A stretch of 64,000 nt of DNA. It comes from Sedimentitalea todarodis (GTDB taxonomy: Bacteria; Pseudomonadota; Alphaproteobacteria; Rhodobacterales; Rhodobacteraceae). The notes under the pieces are model-generated. The model had not been told where the DNA came from and searched no databases. It was given only the letters and a program-made list of their open reading frames with translations. The stretch spans positions 1 through 64,000 of the forward strand of contig NZ_JASMWN010000001.1 in assembly GCF_032595355.1 (NCBI RefSeq), read 5' to 3'. This document shows, piece after piece, positions 43,074 through 52,205 of the stretch (position 1 is its first letter; every line of letters begins with the position of its first letter). The position numbers were made by a program, and so were the translations under genes.

Positions 43074-44852
43074 ATGCACGCCTATCGCAGCCATACCTGC
43101 GCCGATCTGACTGCCGCCAATGTCGGCGATTCCGTCCGCCTTTCCGGCTGGGTCCATCGGGTCCGAGATCATGGCGGGGTTCTGTTCATCGACCTGCGTG
43201 ACCATTACGGCGTGACGCAGGTACTGTGCGATGGCGACAGCCCCGCCTTTGCAGAGCTGGAAAAGGTGCGCAGCGAGTGGTGCATTCGCATCGACGGAAC
43301 CGTCAAGGCGCGCGATGCCGAGCTGATCAACGCCAAGCTTCCAACCGGCGAAATCGAGGTTTATGTGCGCGAACTTGAGGTTCTGGGGGCCGCTGCCGAA
43401 CTGCCGTTGATGGTGTTTGGCGATCAGGAATACCCCGAGGAAACCCGCCTGCGGTATCGCTATCTCGATCTGCGACGCGAGGCGATGCAGGCGAACATGA
43501 CCCTGCGCTCGGATGTGGTGGCGTCAATGCGCCGACGCATGTGGGATCGCAAGTTCCGCGAATTCCAGACGCCGATCATCACCGCGTCCAGCCCCGAGGG
43601 CGCGCGCGATTTTCTGGTGCCGAGCCGTTTGCATCCGGGCAAGTTCTATGCGCTGCCGCAGGCACCGCAGCAGTTCAAACAGCTGATCATGGTCAGTGGC
43701 TTTGACAAGTATTTCCAGATCGCCCCCTGTTTCCGCGACGAAGATCCGCGCGCTGACCGCTCGCCCACCGATTTCTATCAACTCGACCTCGAGATGAGCT
43801 TTGTCACCCAGCAGGACGTGTTCGACACGATCCAGCCGGTGCTTCAAGGCGTGTTCGAGGAATTTGGCGAGGGGGCCAAGGTTGATACTGACTGGCCGCA
43901 GATTTCCTATCGCGATGCCGCCCTGTGGTATGGCACCGACAAGCCCGACCTGCGCAATCCGATCAAGATGCAGGATTGTTCCGAGCATTTCCGCGGGTCC
44001 GGATTCGCAATCTTTGCCAAGCTCCTGGAGCAGGACGGCACCGAGATCCGCGCCATTCCGGCCCCGACAGGCGGCTCGCGCAAGTTCTGCGACCGGATGA
44101 ACGCGTTCGCGCAGAAAGAGGGTCTGCCGGGGATGGGGTACATCTTCTGGCGCGATCAGGGGCAGGGCATGGAAGCCGCTGGACCGCTGGCCAAGAACAT
44201 CGGCCCCGAGCGCACCGAGGCGATCCGTCAGCAACTGGGGCTGAAGGTCGGCGACGCGGCATTCTTCCTCGGGGGCAAGCCCAAGGCGTTCGAAAAGGTG
44301 GCCGGCAAGGCCCGCGACGTGATCGGCGCGGAACTGAACCTGACCGAACAGAACCGGTTTGCCTTTGCCTGGATCGTCGATTTTCCGATCTACGAGCAGG
44401 ACGAGGAAACCGGCAAGATCGACTTTGAACACAACCCGTTCTCGATGCCGCAGGGCGGGATGGCGGCGCTGGAAAGCGATCCGCTCAAGGTGCTGGGCTA
44501 TCAATACGATCTCTCGTGCAACGGCTATGAACTGGTCAGCGGTGCGATCCGGAATCACAAGCCCGAAATCATGTTCAAAGCGTTCGAAATCGCCGGATAT
44601 GGCAAGGATGAGGTCGAAAAACGCTTTGGCGGCATGGTCAACGCGTTCCAATACGGCGCACCGCCGCACGGTGGCTGCGCGGCCGGGATCGACCGGATCG
44701 TGATGCTGTTGGCGGATACGGCGAACATCCGCGAGGTCATCATGTTCCCGATGAACCAGCGCGCCGAAGATCTGATGATGAACGCGCCGAGCGATCCAAC
44801 CAGCGATCAGCTGATGGAACTGGGCCTGCGGGTGATTCCGCAGGAAGACTGA
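43074..44852 (+). CDS. aspS: Aspartate--tRNA ligase
   Basis: 592 residues from the ATG at 43074. The N-terminal OB-fold anticodon domain (VRLSGWVHRVRDHGGVLFID) precedes the class II core: motif 2 FRDEDPRADRSPTDFYQLDL (about 221-240), a GAD insertion domain in the middle (about 300-400) and motif 3 GIDRIVMLL near 540. The bacterial-type length and GAD domain are as expected; in organisms with GatCAB it can be non-discriminating. Its stop overlaps the start of a restriction endonuclease gene (TGATG). Confidence 0.96.
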   Translation: MHAYRSHTCADLTAANVGDSVRLSGWVHRVRDHGGVLFIDLRDHYGVTQVLCDGDSPAFAELEKVRSEWCIRIDGTVKARDAELINAKLPTGEIEVYVRELEVLGAAAELPLMVFGDQEYPEETRLRYRYLDLRREAMQANMTLRSDVVASMRRRMWDRKFREFQTPIITASSPEGARDFLVPSRLHPGKFYALPQAPQQFKQLIMVSGFDKYFQIAPCFRDEDPRADRSPTDFYQLDLEMSFVTQQDVFDTIQPVLQGVFEEFGEGAKVDTDWPQISYRDAALWYGTDKPDLRNPIKMQDCSEHFRGSGFAIFAKLLEQDGTEIRAIPAPTGGSRKFCDRMNAFAQKEGLPGMGYIFWRDQGQGMEAAGPLAKNIGPERTEAIRQQLGLKVGDAAFFLGGKPKAFEKVAGKARDVIGAELNLTEQNRFAFAWIVDFPIYEQDEETGKIDFEHNPFSMPQGGMAALESDPLKVLGYQYDLSCNGYELVSGAIRNHKPEIMFKAFEIAGYGKDEVEKRFGGMVNAFQYGAPPHGGCAAGIDRIVMLLADTANIREVIMFPMNQRAEDLMMNAPSDPTSDQLMELGLRVIPQED

Positions 44853-45643
44853 TGTTGGAGCGGTTGCGCGAACTGGGGTTTGACATCGCAACGCGCAACC
44901 ATGCGGACGCCATCCTGTCGTTCGATTTTGCCGAAGATCTGGACAGTCTCGTGGCGCGGCTCGCCGCGTTTCGCATCCATATCAGCGAGTTGATCGGCGG
45001 CGGCGGCGGTGAAAGCGGGCAGACCCAGAGGCTGCGCCGTGCGCTGGATGCCGGTGGCTGGCGCAAGCATCACTTTTCGGTCGAGACCATCGTTGACGGT
45101 CAAACGCGCGCGGGGGTGAGCCACGAGGTTGACCATGTTCGGTTTGCGGACAACGGCACGCTGGCGCTTGAGATAGAGTGGAACAACAAGGACCCGTTCT
45201 TTGACCGGGACCTCGAGAATTTCCAGCGGCTGCACGGGCTGTCGGCGATTTCTGTCGGGATCATCGTAACCCGCGGTGCCTCTATGCAGGATGCGTTCCT
45301 GCCTCGGATCACCGGTTGGATGAAGGCACAGGGACTGGACAGCGAAGAGCATCTGGAACGTCTTGGCATCACCGAGCGCACCCGCGCGCAACGCGACGCC
45401 GTGGCGCGGCAGGTCGAACGCGGCGTGCCGTTTGCAGAGGCATTTGCAAAGACCTTTGTCGCCAGCAAATTCGGCCAGGCTTCGACCCATTGGTCCAAGC
45501 TGGACGAACGCGTGGCGCGCGGTGTCGGCAACCCATGCCCATTGTTGCTGGTCGGACTGCCCGCAGATGTTCTGGTGGATGCGGCCGCAAGCGTGATCAG
45601 AGATACGGCAACGGCCCCCGACCTGTTCAGCAGGAACGGCTAG
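44852..45643 (+). CDS. BglII/BstYI-family Type II restriction endonuclease
   Basis: 263 residues. The middle matches the BglII/BstYI-type PD-(D/E)XK nucleases: HEVDHVRFAD, then LALEIEWNNKDPFFDRDLEN. Asp94 and Glu107, with Glu109 two residues on, are the likely metal ligands (BglII uses Asp84, Glu93 and Gln95). Other conserved segments are AISVGIIVTRG (about 132-142) and KFGQASTHWSKLDERVARGV (about 207-226). BglII cuts AGATCT and BstYI cuts RGATCY; the site here is not known. Unusually it is translationally coupled to aspS by TGATG, with no controller gene. The convergent gene at 45750 encodes an MT-A70 methyltransferase, the likely cognate enzyme. Confidence 0.8.
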   Translation: MLERLRELGFDIATRNHADAILSFDFAEDLDSLVARLAAFRIHISELIGGGGGESGQTQRLRRALDAGGWRKHHFSVETIVDGQTRAGVSHEVDHVRFADNGTLALEIEWNNKDPFFDRDLENFQRLHGLSAISVGIIVTRGASMQDAFLPRITGWMKAQGLDSEEHLERLGITERTRAQRDAVARQVERGVPFAEAFAKTFVASKFGQASTHWSKLDERVARGVGNPCPLLLVGLPADVLVDAAASVIRDTATAPDLFSRNG

Positions 45644-45664
45644 GCGATTCGCGTCAAACCTGAG

Positions 45665-45709
45665 TCACCTAACGCTGCCTGAAATCATAGATTTCAACGC
45701 GTTGGGTGA
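45665..45709. terminator. Long hairpin between the convergent restriction and modification genes
   Basis: TCACCTAACGC (45665-45675) pairs with GCGTTGGGTGA (45699-45709), with one G-T pair. Inside this, TGAAATC (45680-45686) pairs with GATTTCA (45690-45696) around ATA. There is no T-run; it likely serves as a bidirectional 3' end for the two genes. Confidence 0.65.
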
Positions 45710-45749
45710 CGCAAGATGCTTCACGTTAGACCCGAAACGCACTGGGCCG

Positions 45750-46391
45750 TTATTCGGCGGCGACGCCGGAATTGTAGGCGTATGTCTTCCAGCCGGGTTT
45801 GTAATCGGCGTCCGCCTGATTGCCCCAGACGGTCCAGCCATCCCGCACACCGCGCCCGAACAGCTCCAGATAGGGCCCCCAGGAACAGCTTTCGATCAGG
45901 TCATACTGTTCGTCGGGTTTGCGCGAATGTTCGCGTTTTCGGGTCTGCATCATGTTCACCTGCCGACGTCCGGGGGGCAGGGTCCGGGCATTCTTGCCGC
46001 GCGTGCCAAACAGCAAGATTTCGGTCACGTTGCGGAAGTAGAAGCCGACACCGCGTCCGTCGCTGCCACCATCCTTGCGGATCTTGTGCCAGACGATGTT
46101 TGACTTGTAATCAAAGCCCCATGAACGCAACACCTGCAAGCCTTCGGGCAAGAGCGCGTTGGGCACCCAAAGGTAACAATGGGCGCGGTCCTCAAGGTGC
46201 GAGGCGACCGGCAAGGCGCAAATGTCGTCAAGTGTCATGGTCGGATAGCGGGCAAGGCGCTTGTGTTCAGGCGCGATTTTCCCAGTGCGGTTGGTGAACC
46301 GCCACGGGGGATCGGCCATGATCGTCGCAAAACGGTCCGATCCGAGGAATTTTGACAGATCTTGTGAGGGGCTTTCAGTCATATCCCACAT
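45750..46391 (-). CDS. MT-A70 family adenine-N6 methyltransferase, probable partner of the restriction enzyme
   Basis: 213 residues from the ATG at 46391, which has GGAG 10 nt upstream; an ATG three codons later is an alternative. The catalytic motif DPPW is at 27-30 (FATIMADPPWRF). TMTLDDICALPVASHLEDRA, HCYLWVPNALLPEGLQVLRS and GFDYKSNIVWHKIRKDGG follow, all typical of MT-A70 proteins, which methylate the N6 of adenine in DNA or RNA. It is convergent with the BglII-like endonuclease gene and separated from it by a hairpin. Protection of the endonuclease site is inferred from this neighbourhood. Unlike beta/gamma Type II methylases, no target-recognition insertion is obvious. Confidence 0.85.
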   Translation of the reverse strand: MWDMTESPSQDLSKFLGSDRFATIMADPPWRFTNRTGKIAPEHKRLARYPTMTLDDICALPVASHLEDRAHCYLWVPNALLPEGLQVLRSWGFDYKSNIVWHKIRKDGGSDGRGVGFYFRNVTEILLFGTRGKNARTLPPGRRQVNMMQTRKREHSRKPDEQYDLIESCSWGPYLELFGRGVRDGWTVWGNQADADYKPGWKTYAYNSGVAAE

Positions 46392-46598
46392 ATTGCCGGT
46401 TCTCCGTGCTCTTGTCACTAGAACAATAAGGGAACATACTTGCTTTAACACGCGTTGAACAGAGGCGGCATGACCGGCGCATGGCGTTTTTCTGCGCATC
46501 GGGCGACGGAACGCCCAGCGTTGGGCGTATAACTGGAAAGGTTGGTGATTTGTGTCGCGACCTTGGTGTAGATAGCGAAGTGACTGAACCCAAGACAG

Positions 46599-47999
46599 GT
46601 GACGCCCGTGACCCTTTCCCCCGAACAGGCTTCAATCCGTTTCGGGTGCGGGCTGTCGCCGGAGCTGCCGCCCCAGACCACTGCCGACTTGTTGGCAGGA
46701 TTACGTGGCCAGGACGATAGTGCGGCTCAGTTTCCGATCGAATCGTTTTCGGCCTACGCGCAGAACCTGGAGGCGGCCGCGCGTCTTCGGCGCGACATCA
46801 AGACAGCGAAGAAACACGGCAAAACCAAACATGCAAACGCTGCACGTGACGAAATCTCCGCCATGCGCAAGAGGCTCGCCAGCCAGAGCCTGGGATGGTA
46901 CGTCAATACCCTGTTGAGGTGGAGTTGGAGCGAGGCTCCGCTGCGCGAGCGGCTGGCGATGTTCTGGGCCGATCATTTCACGGCCATGGGCAAGAATCCG
47001 ATCATGGTGCCGGCGGCGTTTCCCTATATCGAGGAAGCGATCAGGCCGAATGTGAACGGACGCTTTGCGGATTTGCTGATTGCCGCCGTGACGCATCCGT
47101 TGATGCTGCATTTTCTCGATCAGTCCTATTCCGTCGGCCCGGGCAGCGTCGCGGCCGAGCGTGCCGAGCGATTGGGCGGGCTGAACGAGAATCTGGCGCG
47201 CGAGGTGCTGGAACTGCACACGCTGGGTGTCGACGGGCCCTACAATCAGGATGATGTGCGCCAATTGGCCGAGCTGTTCACCGGACTGAGCTACAAGACC
47301 GATGGGACATTCACGTTCCGGGAGGGCTTTGCCGAACCCGGCGCGGAAACGGTTCTGGGCGTCCGCTATGGCGTAGGCAAACCCGGAATCGAACCGGTAT
47401 TGGATGCGTTGCGCGACTTATCCGTACATCCGGCAACCGCACGGCATATCGCCCTGAAGCTCGCGGTGCATTTCGTGTCGGATAATCCGGGTCCGGCCCT
47501 TGTGGATCACGTCGCTGCACGGTTCGTAGATACGGATGGTGACCTGCAGGAGGTCTATGCCGCGCTGCTGGACCATCCGGCGAGTTGGACCGAGGCGACG
47601 GGGAATGTAAAACCACCCTTTGATCTGATTGCCACGAGTTGCCGGGCACTGGCCGTCACACCCAAAGCGATGCAGGGTCTGGAGCCGCGCAAGGTGCGGC
47701 GGGCACTCTTGCGTCCGTTGGCAGAGATGGGACAGCCCTTGTTGAAACCTGGCGGTCCCGATGGCTGGGCCGAGGAGGACGCGGCGTGGATAACGCCACA
47801 GGGGTTGTCTGCGCGCCTGCGGTGGGCGGTGTCCGCGCCCACTGTCCTGCGGCCCAATTTGCCGGAACCGAGCGCGTTCGTGGATGCGGCGCTTGGCCCG
47901 TTTGCAACACAGTCGGTTCGTTTCGCCGCACAGGCTGCCGAGAGCCGGTCAGACGCGATCGGGCTGGTTCTGAGTTCCCCCGCGTTTCAGCGCAGATAG
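46599..47999 (+). CDS. DUF1800 family protein
   Basis: 466 residues from the GTG at 46599 (a second GTG at 46608 is possible). Family features: SIRFGCGLSPE at the start, LLRWSWSEAPLRERLAMFWADHF (about 103-125, typical FW.NHF-like box), NENLAREVLELHTLGVDGPY (about 200-219) and QDDVRQLAELFTGLSY. DUF1800 proteins occur in operons with DUF1501 proteins, and are thought to be exported or surface-associated, but their activity is unknown. The DUF1501 gene begins 10 bp downstream. Confidence 0.88.
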   Translation: MTPVTLSPEQASIRFGCGLSPELPPQTTADLLAGLRGQDDSAAQFPIESFSAYAQNLEAAARLRRDIKTAKKHGKTKHANAARDEISAMRKRLASQSLGWYVNTLLRWSWSEAPLRERLAMFWADHFTAMGKNPIMVPAAFPYIEEAIRPNVNGRFADLLIAAVTHPLMLHFLDQSYSVGPGSVAAERAERLGGLNENLAREVLELHTLGVDGPYNQDDVRQLAELFTGLSYKTDGTFTFREGFAEPGAETVLGVRYGVGKPGIEPVLDALRDLSVHPATARHIALKLAVHFVSDNPGPALVDHVAARFVDTDGDLQEVYAALLDHPASWTEATGNVKPPFDLIATSCRALAVTPKAMQGLEPRKVRRALLRPLAEMGQPLLKPGGPDGWAEEDAAWITPQGLSARLRWAVSAPTVLRPNLPEPSAFVDAALGPFATQSVRFAAQAAESRSDAIGLVLSSPAFQRR

Positions 48000-48009
48000 G
48001 AGAGTGCCA

Positions 48010-49182
48010 ATGTCATCCGTGCGAAACCTGAGTCGCCGCGCCTTTCTGGCTCGCTCTGCCCTGATCGGGTGTTCGGTGGCAGCCAGCCCCCTGTTGACAC
48101 CTGTCAGCTTTGCCGCAGCCCCGTGGGACACCCGGCTCGTGGTGATTGTCCTGCGCGGAGGCATGGACGGACTGGACGTGGTGCAGCCCTATGGCGCGCC
48201 GGAATTCGCGGCGTTGCGTGCCAATCTGACGAGTGGGGTCAACAACGGTGCTCTCGACCTAGACGGATTCTTTGCGCTCAATCCGGCTCTTGCGCCACTC
48301 ATGCCACTTTGGCACCGCGAAGAGCTTGGCTTCGTGCACGCTGTGTCGACCCCGTATCGCGACAAACGCAGCCACTTTGACGGGCAGGATTTGCTTGAAG
48401 CAGGCACACCTACCTTGTCGGGCGCGCGCGATGGTTGGCTGAACCGCATGTTGGGTCAGTTGCCCGGCGTTGAGCCGCGAACGGCCTTTGCGATCGGACA
48501 TGGCGAGATGAAATTGCTCGAGGGCCCGGTCGCCGTCGCGGACTGGGCGCCGGACGCGGATCTAGAGATCAGCCCGCAAGCGATGCAGCTCGCCGAACTT
48601 GTGATGCAGGATGATCCGGCCTTTCATGCCGCACTTAGCGAAGCAATGATGCTGACCGGGTCAGGCGGCGGTGCCGGGCGCGGCAAACCGCACGTAAAGG
48701 TGGCCGCGTTCGCGGCGGAACAGCTGCGCGGCGATACCCGCGTCGCGTCGTTTTCGATCAATGGCTGGGATACCCACCGACAGCAAGGCCGCAATCTGAA
48801 CCGGGCCCTGGAACGGCTTTCCGACACGATCCTGACGTTGCAGTCAGGGTTGGGGCCAGAGGCTTGGGGCAAGACAGCGATCGTCGCCATGACCGAATTC
48901 GGCCGTACCGTGCGCATCAATGGCACCGGGGGCACCGATCACGGAACCGGCAGTGCGATGGTGCTGGCAGGTGGCGCAATCAGGGGAGGACGGGTGCTGG
49001 GTGATTGGCCCGGCCTGGAGGAAGCGGATTTGTATGACCGGCGCGATCTCATGCCAACCGGCGACGTACGTGCTCCCGTGGCCTGGTTGATGCGCGGCCT
49101 CGCAGGGCTTGATCGCGGATCGTTGCAGCGCGTGGTGTTTCCGGGGCTCGAGATGGCAGACGATCCCGGGATCTTGCGATAG
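48010..49182 (+). CDS. DUF1501 family Tat-exported protein
   Basis: 390 residues from the ATG at 48010, with AGGAGA 6 nt upstream. A Tat-type signal SRRAFLARSALIGCSVAASP is near 7-26. The alkaline-phosphatase/sulfatase-like fold of DUF1501 is marked by LVVIVLRGGMDGLDVVQPYG (about 42-61), FSINGWDTHRQQGRNL (about 252-267), MTEFGRTVRINGTGGTDHG (about 295-313) and a metal-like TDHGTGSAM. It pairs with DUF1800 upstream. Function is unknown beyond likely export. Confidence 0.9.
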   Translation: MSSVRNLSRRAFLARSALIGCSVAASPLLTPVSFAAAPWDTRLVVIVLRGGMDGLDVVQPYGAPEFAALRANLTSGVNNGALDLDGFFALNPALAPLMPLWHREELGFVHAVSTPYRDKRSHFDGQDLLEAGTPTLSGARDGWLNRMLGQLPGVEPRTAFAIGHGEMKLLEGPVAVADWAPDADLEISPQAMQLAELVMQDDPAFHAALSEAMMLTGSGGGAGRGKPHVKVAAFAAEQLRGDTRVASFSINGWDTHRQQGRNLNRALERLSDTILTLQSGLGPEAWGKTAIVAMTEFGRTVRINGTGGTDHGTGSAMVLAGGAIRGGRVLGDWPGLEEADLYDRRDLMPTGDVRAPVAWLMRGLAGLDRGSLQRVVFPGLEMADDPGILR

Positions 49183-49265
49183 AGTCGATGGCCTGAATGT
49201 CACGCGGGCCTTGCAAGAAAGCGTAGCATCGACATCGCGTGATCAGAACTGCCCCTGCGCCGTGT

Positions 49266-49985
49266 TCAAATGGCTCTCTTTTGCTCCAGACGCTCCTGAA
49301 CCAACCCCGCGATGCGCGCCATATCGGTTGCAACAGGGCCACCGCGCCTGCGCGATGCCGCAAGCGACTCCGCTGCATTCGCCAGTGTGGCATCCTGTGC
49401 GCTGCGGGCCACGCCACCAACAAACTGCGCGAGATAGTCCAGCACCTTGTCGCCGGCCATATCGTTCAGGACATCGGCAACATGCGCCATGTCATCGTGA
49501 AAGGCCATCTTGTCAGGTTCGATCACTTCGTCTCGCACTGCGCGCGGGCCATTTGGCCGTTGATCAGCGGGCAGGCGCGACAACACGGCCTGCTGGAACG
49601 TGGCGAGTGAAGTAACTGGCTTGGCGAGAAAACCATCGGCCCCGGCAGCAAGAGCCGCGTCTTCGGCGTGATCGTCGCCCGATGTACCAAGGATGACAGG
49701 GACGCGGGGGGTGGCGTGCGCCAGTTCCGCAATCAAGTCAACGCCCGAACCATCGGGAAGCCCCAGATCGGCCACCAGGACGGACGGACGATACACCTGC
49801 AGATGCCGGCGTGCCGATCTCAGGCAATCGGCCCTGCGGATTCGCGCGCCGCTGCGCAGACACAAGAGACGCATCGCTTCGCAGGCGAAACGGCTGTCCT
49901 CGACGACAAGAATGGTGAGACCCAGCAGTGGCCGGTTGGCAGTCGGCACACGGGGCGGGGCGGTGAACGGATCAAATTCGTCCAT
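49266..49985 (-). CDS. Response regulator receiver protein, atypical C-terminal domain
   Basis: 239 residues. The receiver domain spans about 22-140: acidic pocket ILVVEDSRFA (Glu29, Asp30), phosphoacceptor Asp73 in VADLGLPDGSG, switch residue Thr101/Ser102 and Lys122 in FLAKPV. The C-terminal 90 residues lack a recognisable DNA-binding domain; they contain DDMAHVADVLNDMAGDKVLD, a helical pattern that might be a Hpt-like or partner-binding segment. There is no kinase gene beside it. Confidence 0.8.
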   Translation of the reverse strand: MDEFDPFTAPPRVPTANRPLLGLTILVVEDSRFACEAMRLLCLRSGARIRRADCLRSARRHLQVYRPSVLVADLGLPDGSGVDLIAELAHATPRVPVILGTSGDDHAEDAALAAGADGFLAKPVTSLATFQQAVLSRLPADQRPNGPRAVRDEVIEPDKMAFHDDMAHVADVLNDMAGDKVLDYLAQFVGGVARSAQDATLANAAESLAASRRRGGPVATDMARIAGLVQERLEQKRAI

Positions 49986-50103
49986 GGTGGTTTCCTCTCA
50001 GCAGACCAGACTCACGCTAGGCCGCGATGGCTAACGCAACGTTAAGATCAGTGAGATTGTTTCCACGGAGTCGTTCGAGGCCTTCTGCGCTGACCCCGTT
50101 GGA

Positions 50104-51267
50104 TCAGGCCCAGTCGCCTGCGAAACCCTTGGGAATCAACAGGTGATCCTTGCTGAGCTTAGCGACATCCGTGACACCGCACAAACCCATGGACAGGTCC
50201 AGTTCGCGGTGGATGAGTTCCAACGCCTTGGTCACGCCTTCCTGCCCCATCGCACCAAGACCATAGACATAGGCGCGGCCGATATAGGTGCCCTTCGCCC
50301 CCATCGCCAGGGCTTTCAGCACGTCCTGGCCGGAACGTATGCCACTGTCCAGATGGACCTCGATCTTGTCGCCGACCGCTTCGACGATCTCTTCCAAGAC
50401 CCGGATCGAGCTTAGCGCACCGTCCAGCTGCCGCCCGCCATGGTTGGAGACGATGATCGCATCCGCGCCCACATTCAGCGCTTCGCGCGCATCGCGCGCA
50501 TCAAGAATACCTTTGATGATCAGCGGTCCGTCCCACATCTTGCGGAATTCGCGGATGCGGTCCCAATCCAGTGCCTGGTCGAACGCCTCGGCGGTCCATG
50601 AGGACAGCGAAGACGGGTCCTTCACCCCCTTGGCATGGCCGACGATGTTGCCAAAGAACCGCCGCTTGGTGCCCAGCATCCCAAGGCCCCATTGAACCTT
50701 GGTCATCATGTTGGCGATGGATTTGGCGGTCAGCTTCGGCGGTGCCGACAACCCGTTCTTGAGATCCTTGTGGCGCTGTCCCTGCAGTTGCAGATCCACC
50801 GTGATCACCGCCGCCGAGCATTTCGCATCCTTTGCCCGGTCAAACAGACGCTGCATGAAGTCGTCGTCTTTCAGCGTGTAGACCTGCAACCAGAATGGCT
50901 TGGTGGTGTTTTGGGCGACATCTTCGATGGAACAAATCGACATCGTGGACAGGGTAAAGGGCACACCAAAGGTCTCGGCGGCCTTGGCGGCCTTGATCTC
51001 GCCATCGGCGCATTGCATTCCGGTCAGTCCAACCGGCGCCAGTGCGACGGGCATCGCGACATCCTGCCCGATCATCTGGCTCGCGGTCTTGCGCCCGGTC
51101 ATGTCGGTCGCGACCCTCTGGCGCAGCCGGATATCCGCAAAATCGCTTGTGTTATCGCGAAAGGTCTGTTCGGTCCAGCTGCCGCTTTCGGCATAGTCAA
51201 AGAACATCCGCGGCACGCGCCGTTCATAGATGCGTTTGAGGTCGTCGATACTGGTGATCACGGGCAT
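50104..51267 (-). CDS. lldD: L-lactate dehydrogenase / FMN-dependent alpha-hydroxy acid oxidase
   Basis: 387 residues from the ATG at 51267 (MPVITSIDDLKRIYERRVPR). FMN-binding TIM barrel: VALAPVGLTGMQCADGEIKA (about 76-95), the catalytic His with its Arg partner in IVSNHGGRQLDGA (about 273-285), GGIRSGQDV-like SGIRSGQDVLKALAMGA near 305-321. It probably oxidises L-lactate with electrons passed to the respiratory chain. It lies 74 bp after trpA on the same strand. Confidence 0.9.
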   Translation of the reverse strand: MPVITSIDDLKRIYERRVPRMFFDYAESGSWTEQTFRDNTSDFADIRLRQRVATDMTGRKTASQMIGQDVAMPVALAPVGLTGMQCADGEIKAAKAAETFGVPFTLSTMSICSIEDVAQNTTKPFWLQVYTLKDDDFMQRLFDRAKDAKCSAAVITVDLQLQGQRHKDLKNGLSAPPKLTAKSIANMMTKVQWGLGMLGTKRRFFGNIVGHAKGVKDPSSLSSWTAEAFDQALDWDRIREFRKMWDGPLIIKGILDARDAREALNVGADAIIVSNHGGRQLDGALSSIRVLEEIVEAVGDKIEVHLDSGIRSGQDVLKALAMGAKGTYIGRAYVYGLGAMGQEGVTKALELIHRELDLSMGLCGVTDVAKLSKDHLLIPKGFAGDWA

Positions 51268-51341
51268 TGCGCAGCCATCCTTTCGCATGTCCCGTTTATC
51301 GTTAGCGGTCGTGCACCGGAAACTCAATGCGAGAGGAGAGC

Positions 51342-52133
51342 TCAGGCGCTATGTGCCCCGTCGGCCAATGACTTTACGAAGGCCAGCACATCGTCGACCG
51401 CTTCGCCGTCGCCGATCTTTGCGACGATGGCAGAGCCGACCACCGCACCATCGGCAACGCGTGCAATGGCCCGCGAAGTTTCGGGCGTCTTGATGCCGAA
51501 ACCGACAATCACTGGCAGATCGGTCTGCGACTTGATCCGCGCAACTTCGGGGCCGACATCGACGGCTTCGGCCTCGGCCGCGCCGGTGATACCGGTGATG
51601 GACACGTAGTAGACAAAGCCCGACGTGTTTTGCAGCACCTTGGGAAGTCGCTTGTCATCTGTTGTCGGCGTTGCCAGACGGATGAAGTTCAGCCCTGCTT
51701 TCTGCGCCGGAAGACACAGCTCATCGTCCTCTTCCGGCGGCAGGTCGACCACGATCAGACCGTCGATTCCGGCGGCTTTGGCATCTTGCAGGAAGGTTTC
51801 GACACCGCGACTGTAGATCGGGTTGTAATACCCCATCAGCACGATTGGAGTCGTATCGTCGCCCTTGCGAAATTCCGTCGCCAGTTGCAGCGTCCGCTGA
51901 AGGGTCATGCCAGCGTCCAACGCCCGCTGCCCGGCCAGCTGAATGGTCGGCCCGTCAGCCATCGGATCGGTAAATGGCAGGCCCAGTTCGATGACGTCGA
52001 CTCCGGCCCCCGGCAGGCCTTTGACCACCTCCAGCGAAGTATCGTAATCCGGATCGCCCGCCATGACGTAGGCGACAAACGCCTTTTTGCTCTTTGCGGA
52101 CAACTCTGCGAACTTGGCGTCGATACGGGTCAT
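51342..52133 (-). CDS. trpA: Tryptophan synthase alpha subunit
   Basis: 263 residues from the ATG at 52133. Catalytic Glu in VIELGLPFTDPMADGPTIQL (about 46-65, Glu48 and Asp59 by this count), YYNPIYSRGVETF, VDLPPEEDDELC and VSITGITGA are all present. It releases indole from indole-3-glycerol phosphate for TrpB. No other trp gene is next to it; roseobacters commonly keep trpA apart from trpE/G/D/C. Confidence 0.95.
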   Translation of the reverse strand: MTRIDAKFAELSAKSKKAFVAYVMAGDPDYDTSLEVVKGLPGAGVDVIELGLPFTDPMADGPTIQLAGQRALDAGMTLQRTLQLATEFRKGDDTTPIVLMGYYNPIYSRGVETFLQDAKAAGIDGLIVVDLPPEEDDELCLPAQKAGLNFIRLATPTTDDKRLPKVLQNTSGFVYYVSITGITGAAEAEAVDVGPEVARIKSQTDLPVIVGFGIKTPETSRAIARVADGAVVGSAIVAKIGDGEAVDDVLAFVKSLADGAHSA

Positions 52134-52205
52134 GATGCTGGTTCCTTCTGCCTCCCCGTGCCTTGCCAAATAGAATGGCAGAAATCAATGCGTGACATAC
52201 GCTGT

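Noticed and set aside
43524..44891. A 455-codon open frame on the minus strand opposite aspS
   Set aside because: It lies within the full aspS gene on the other strand, and shows the low-complexity look of a codon-bias shadow.
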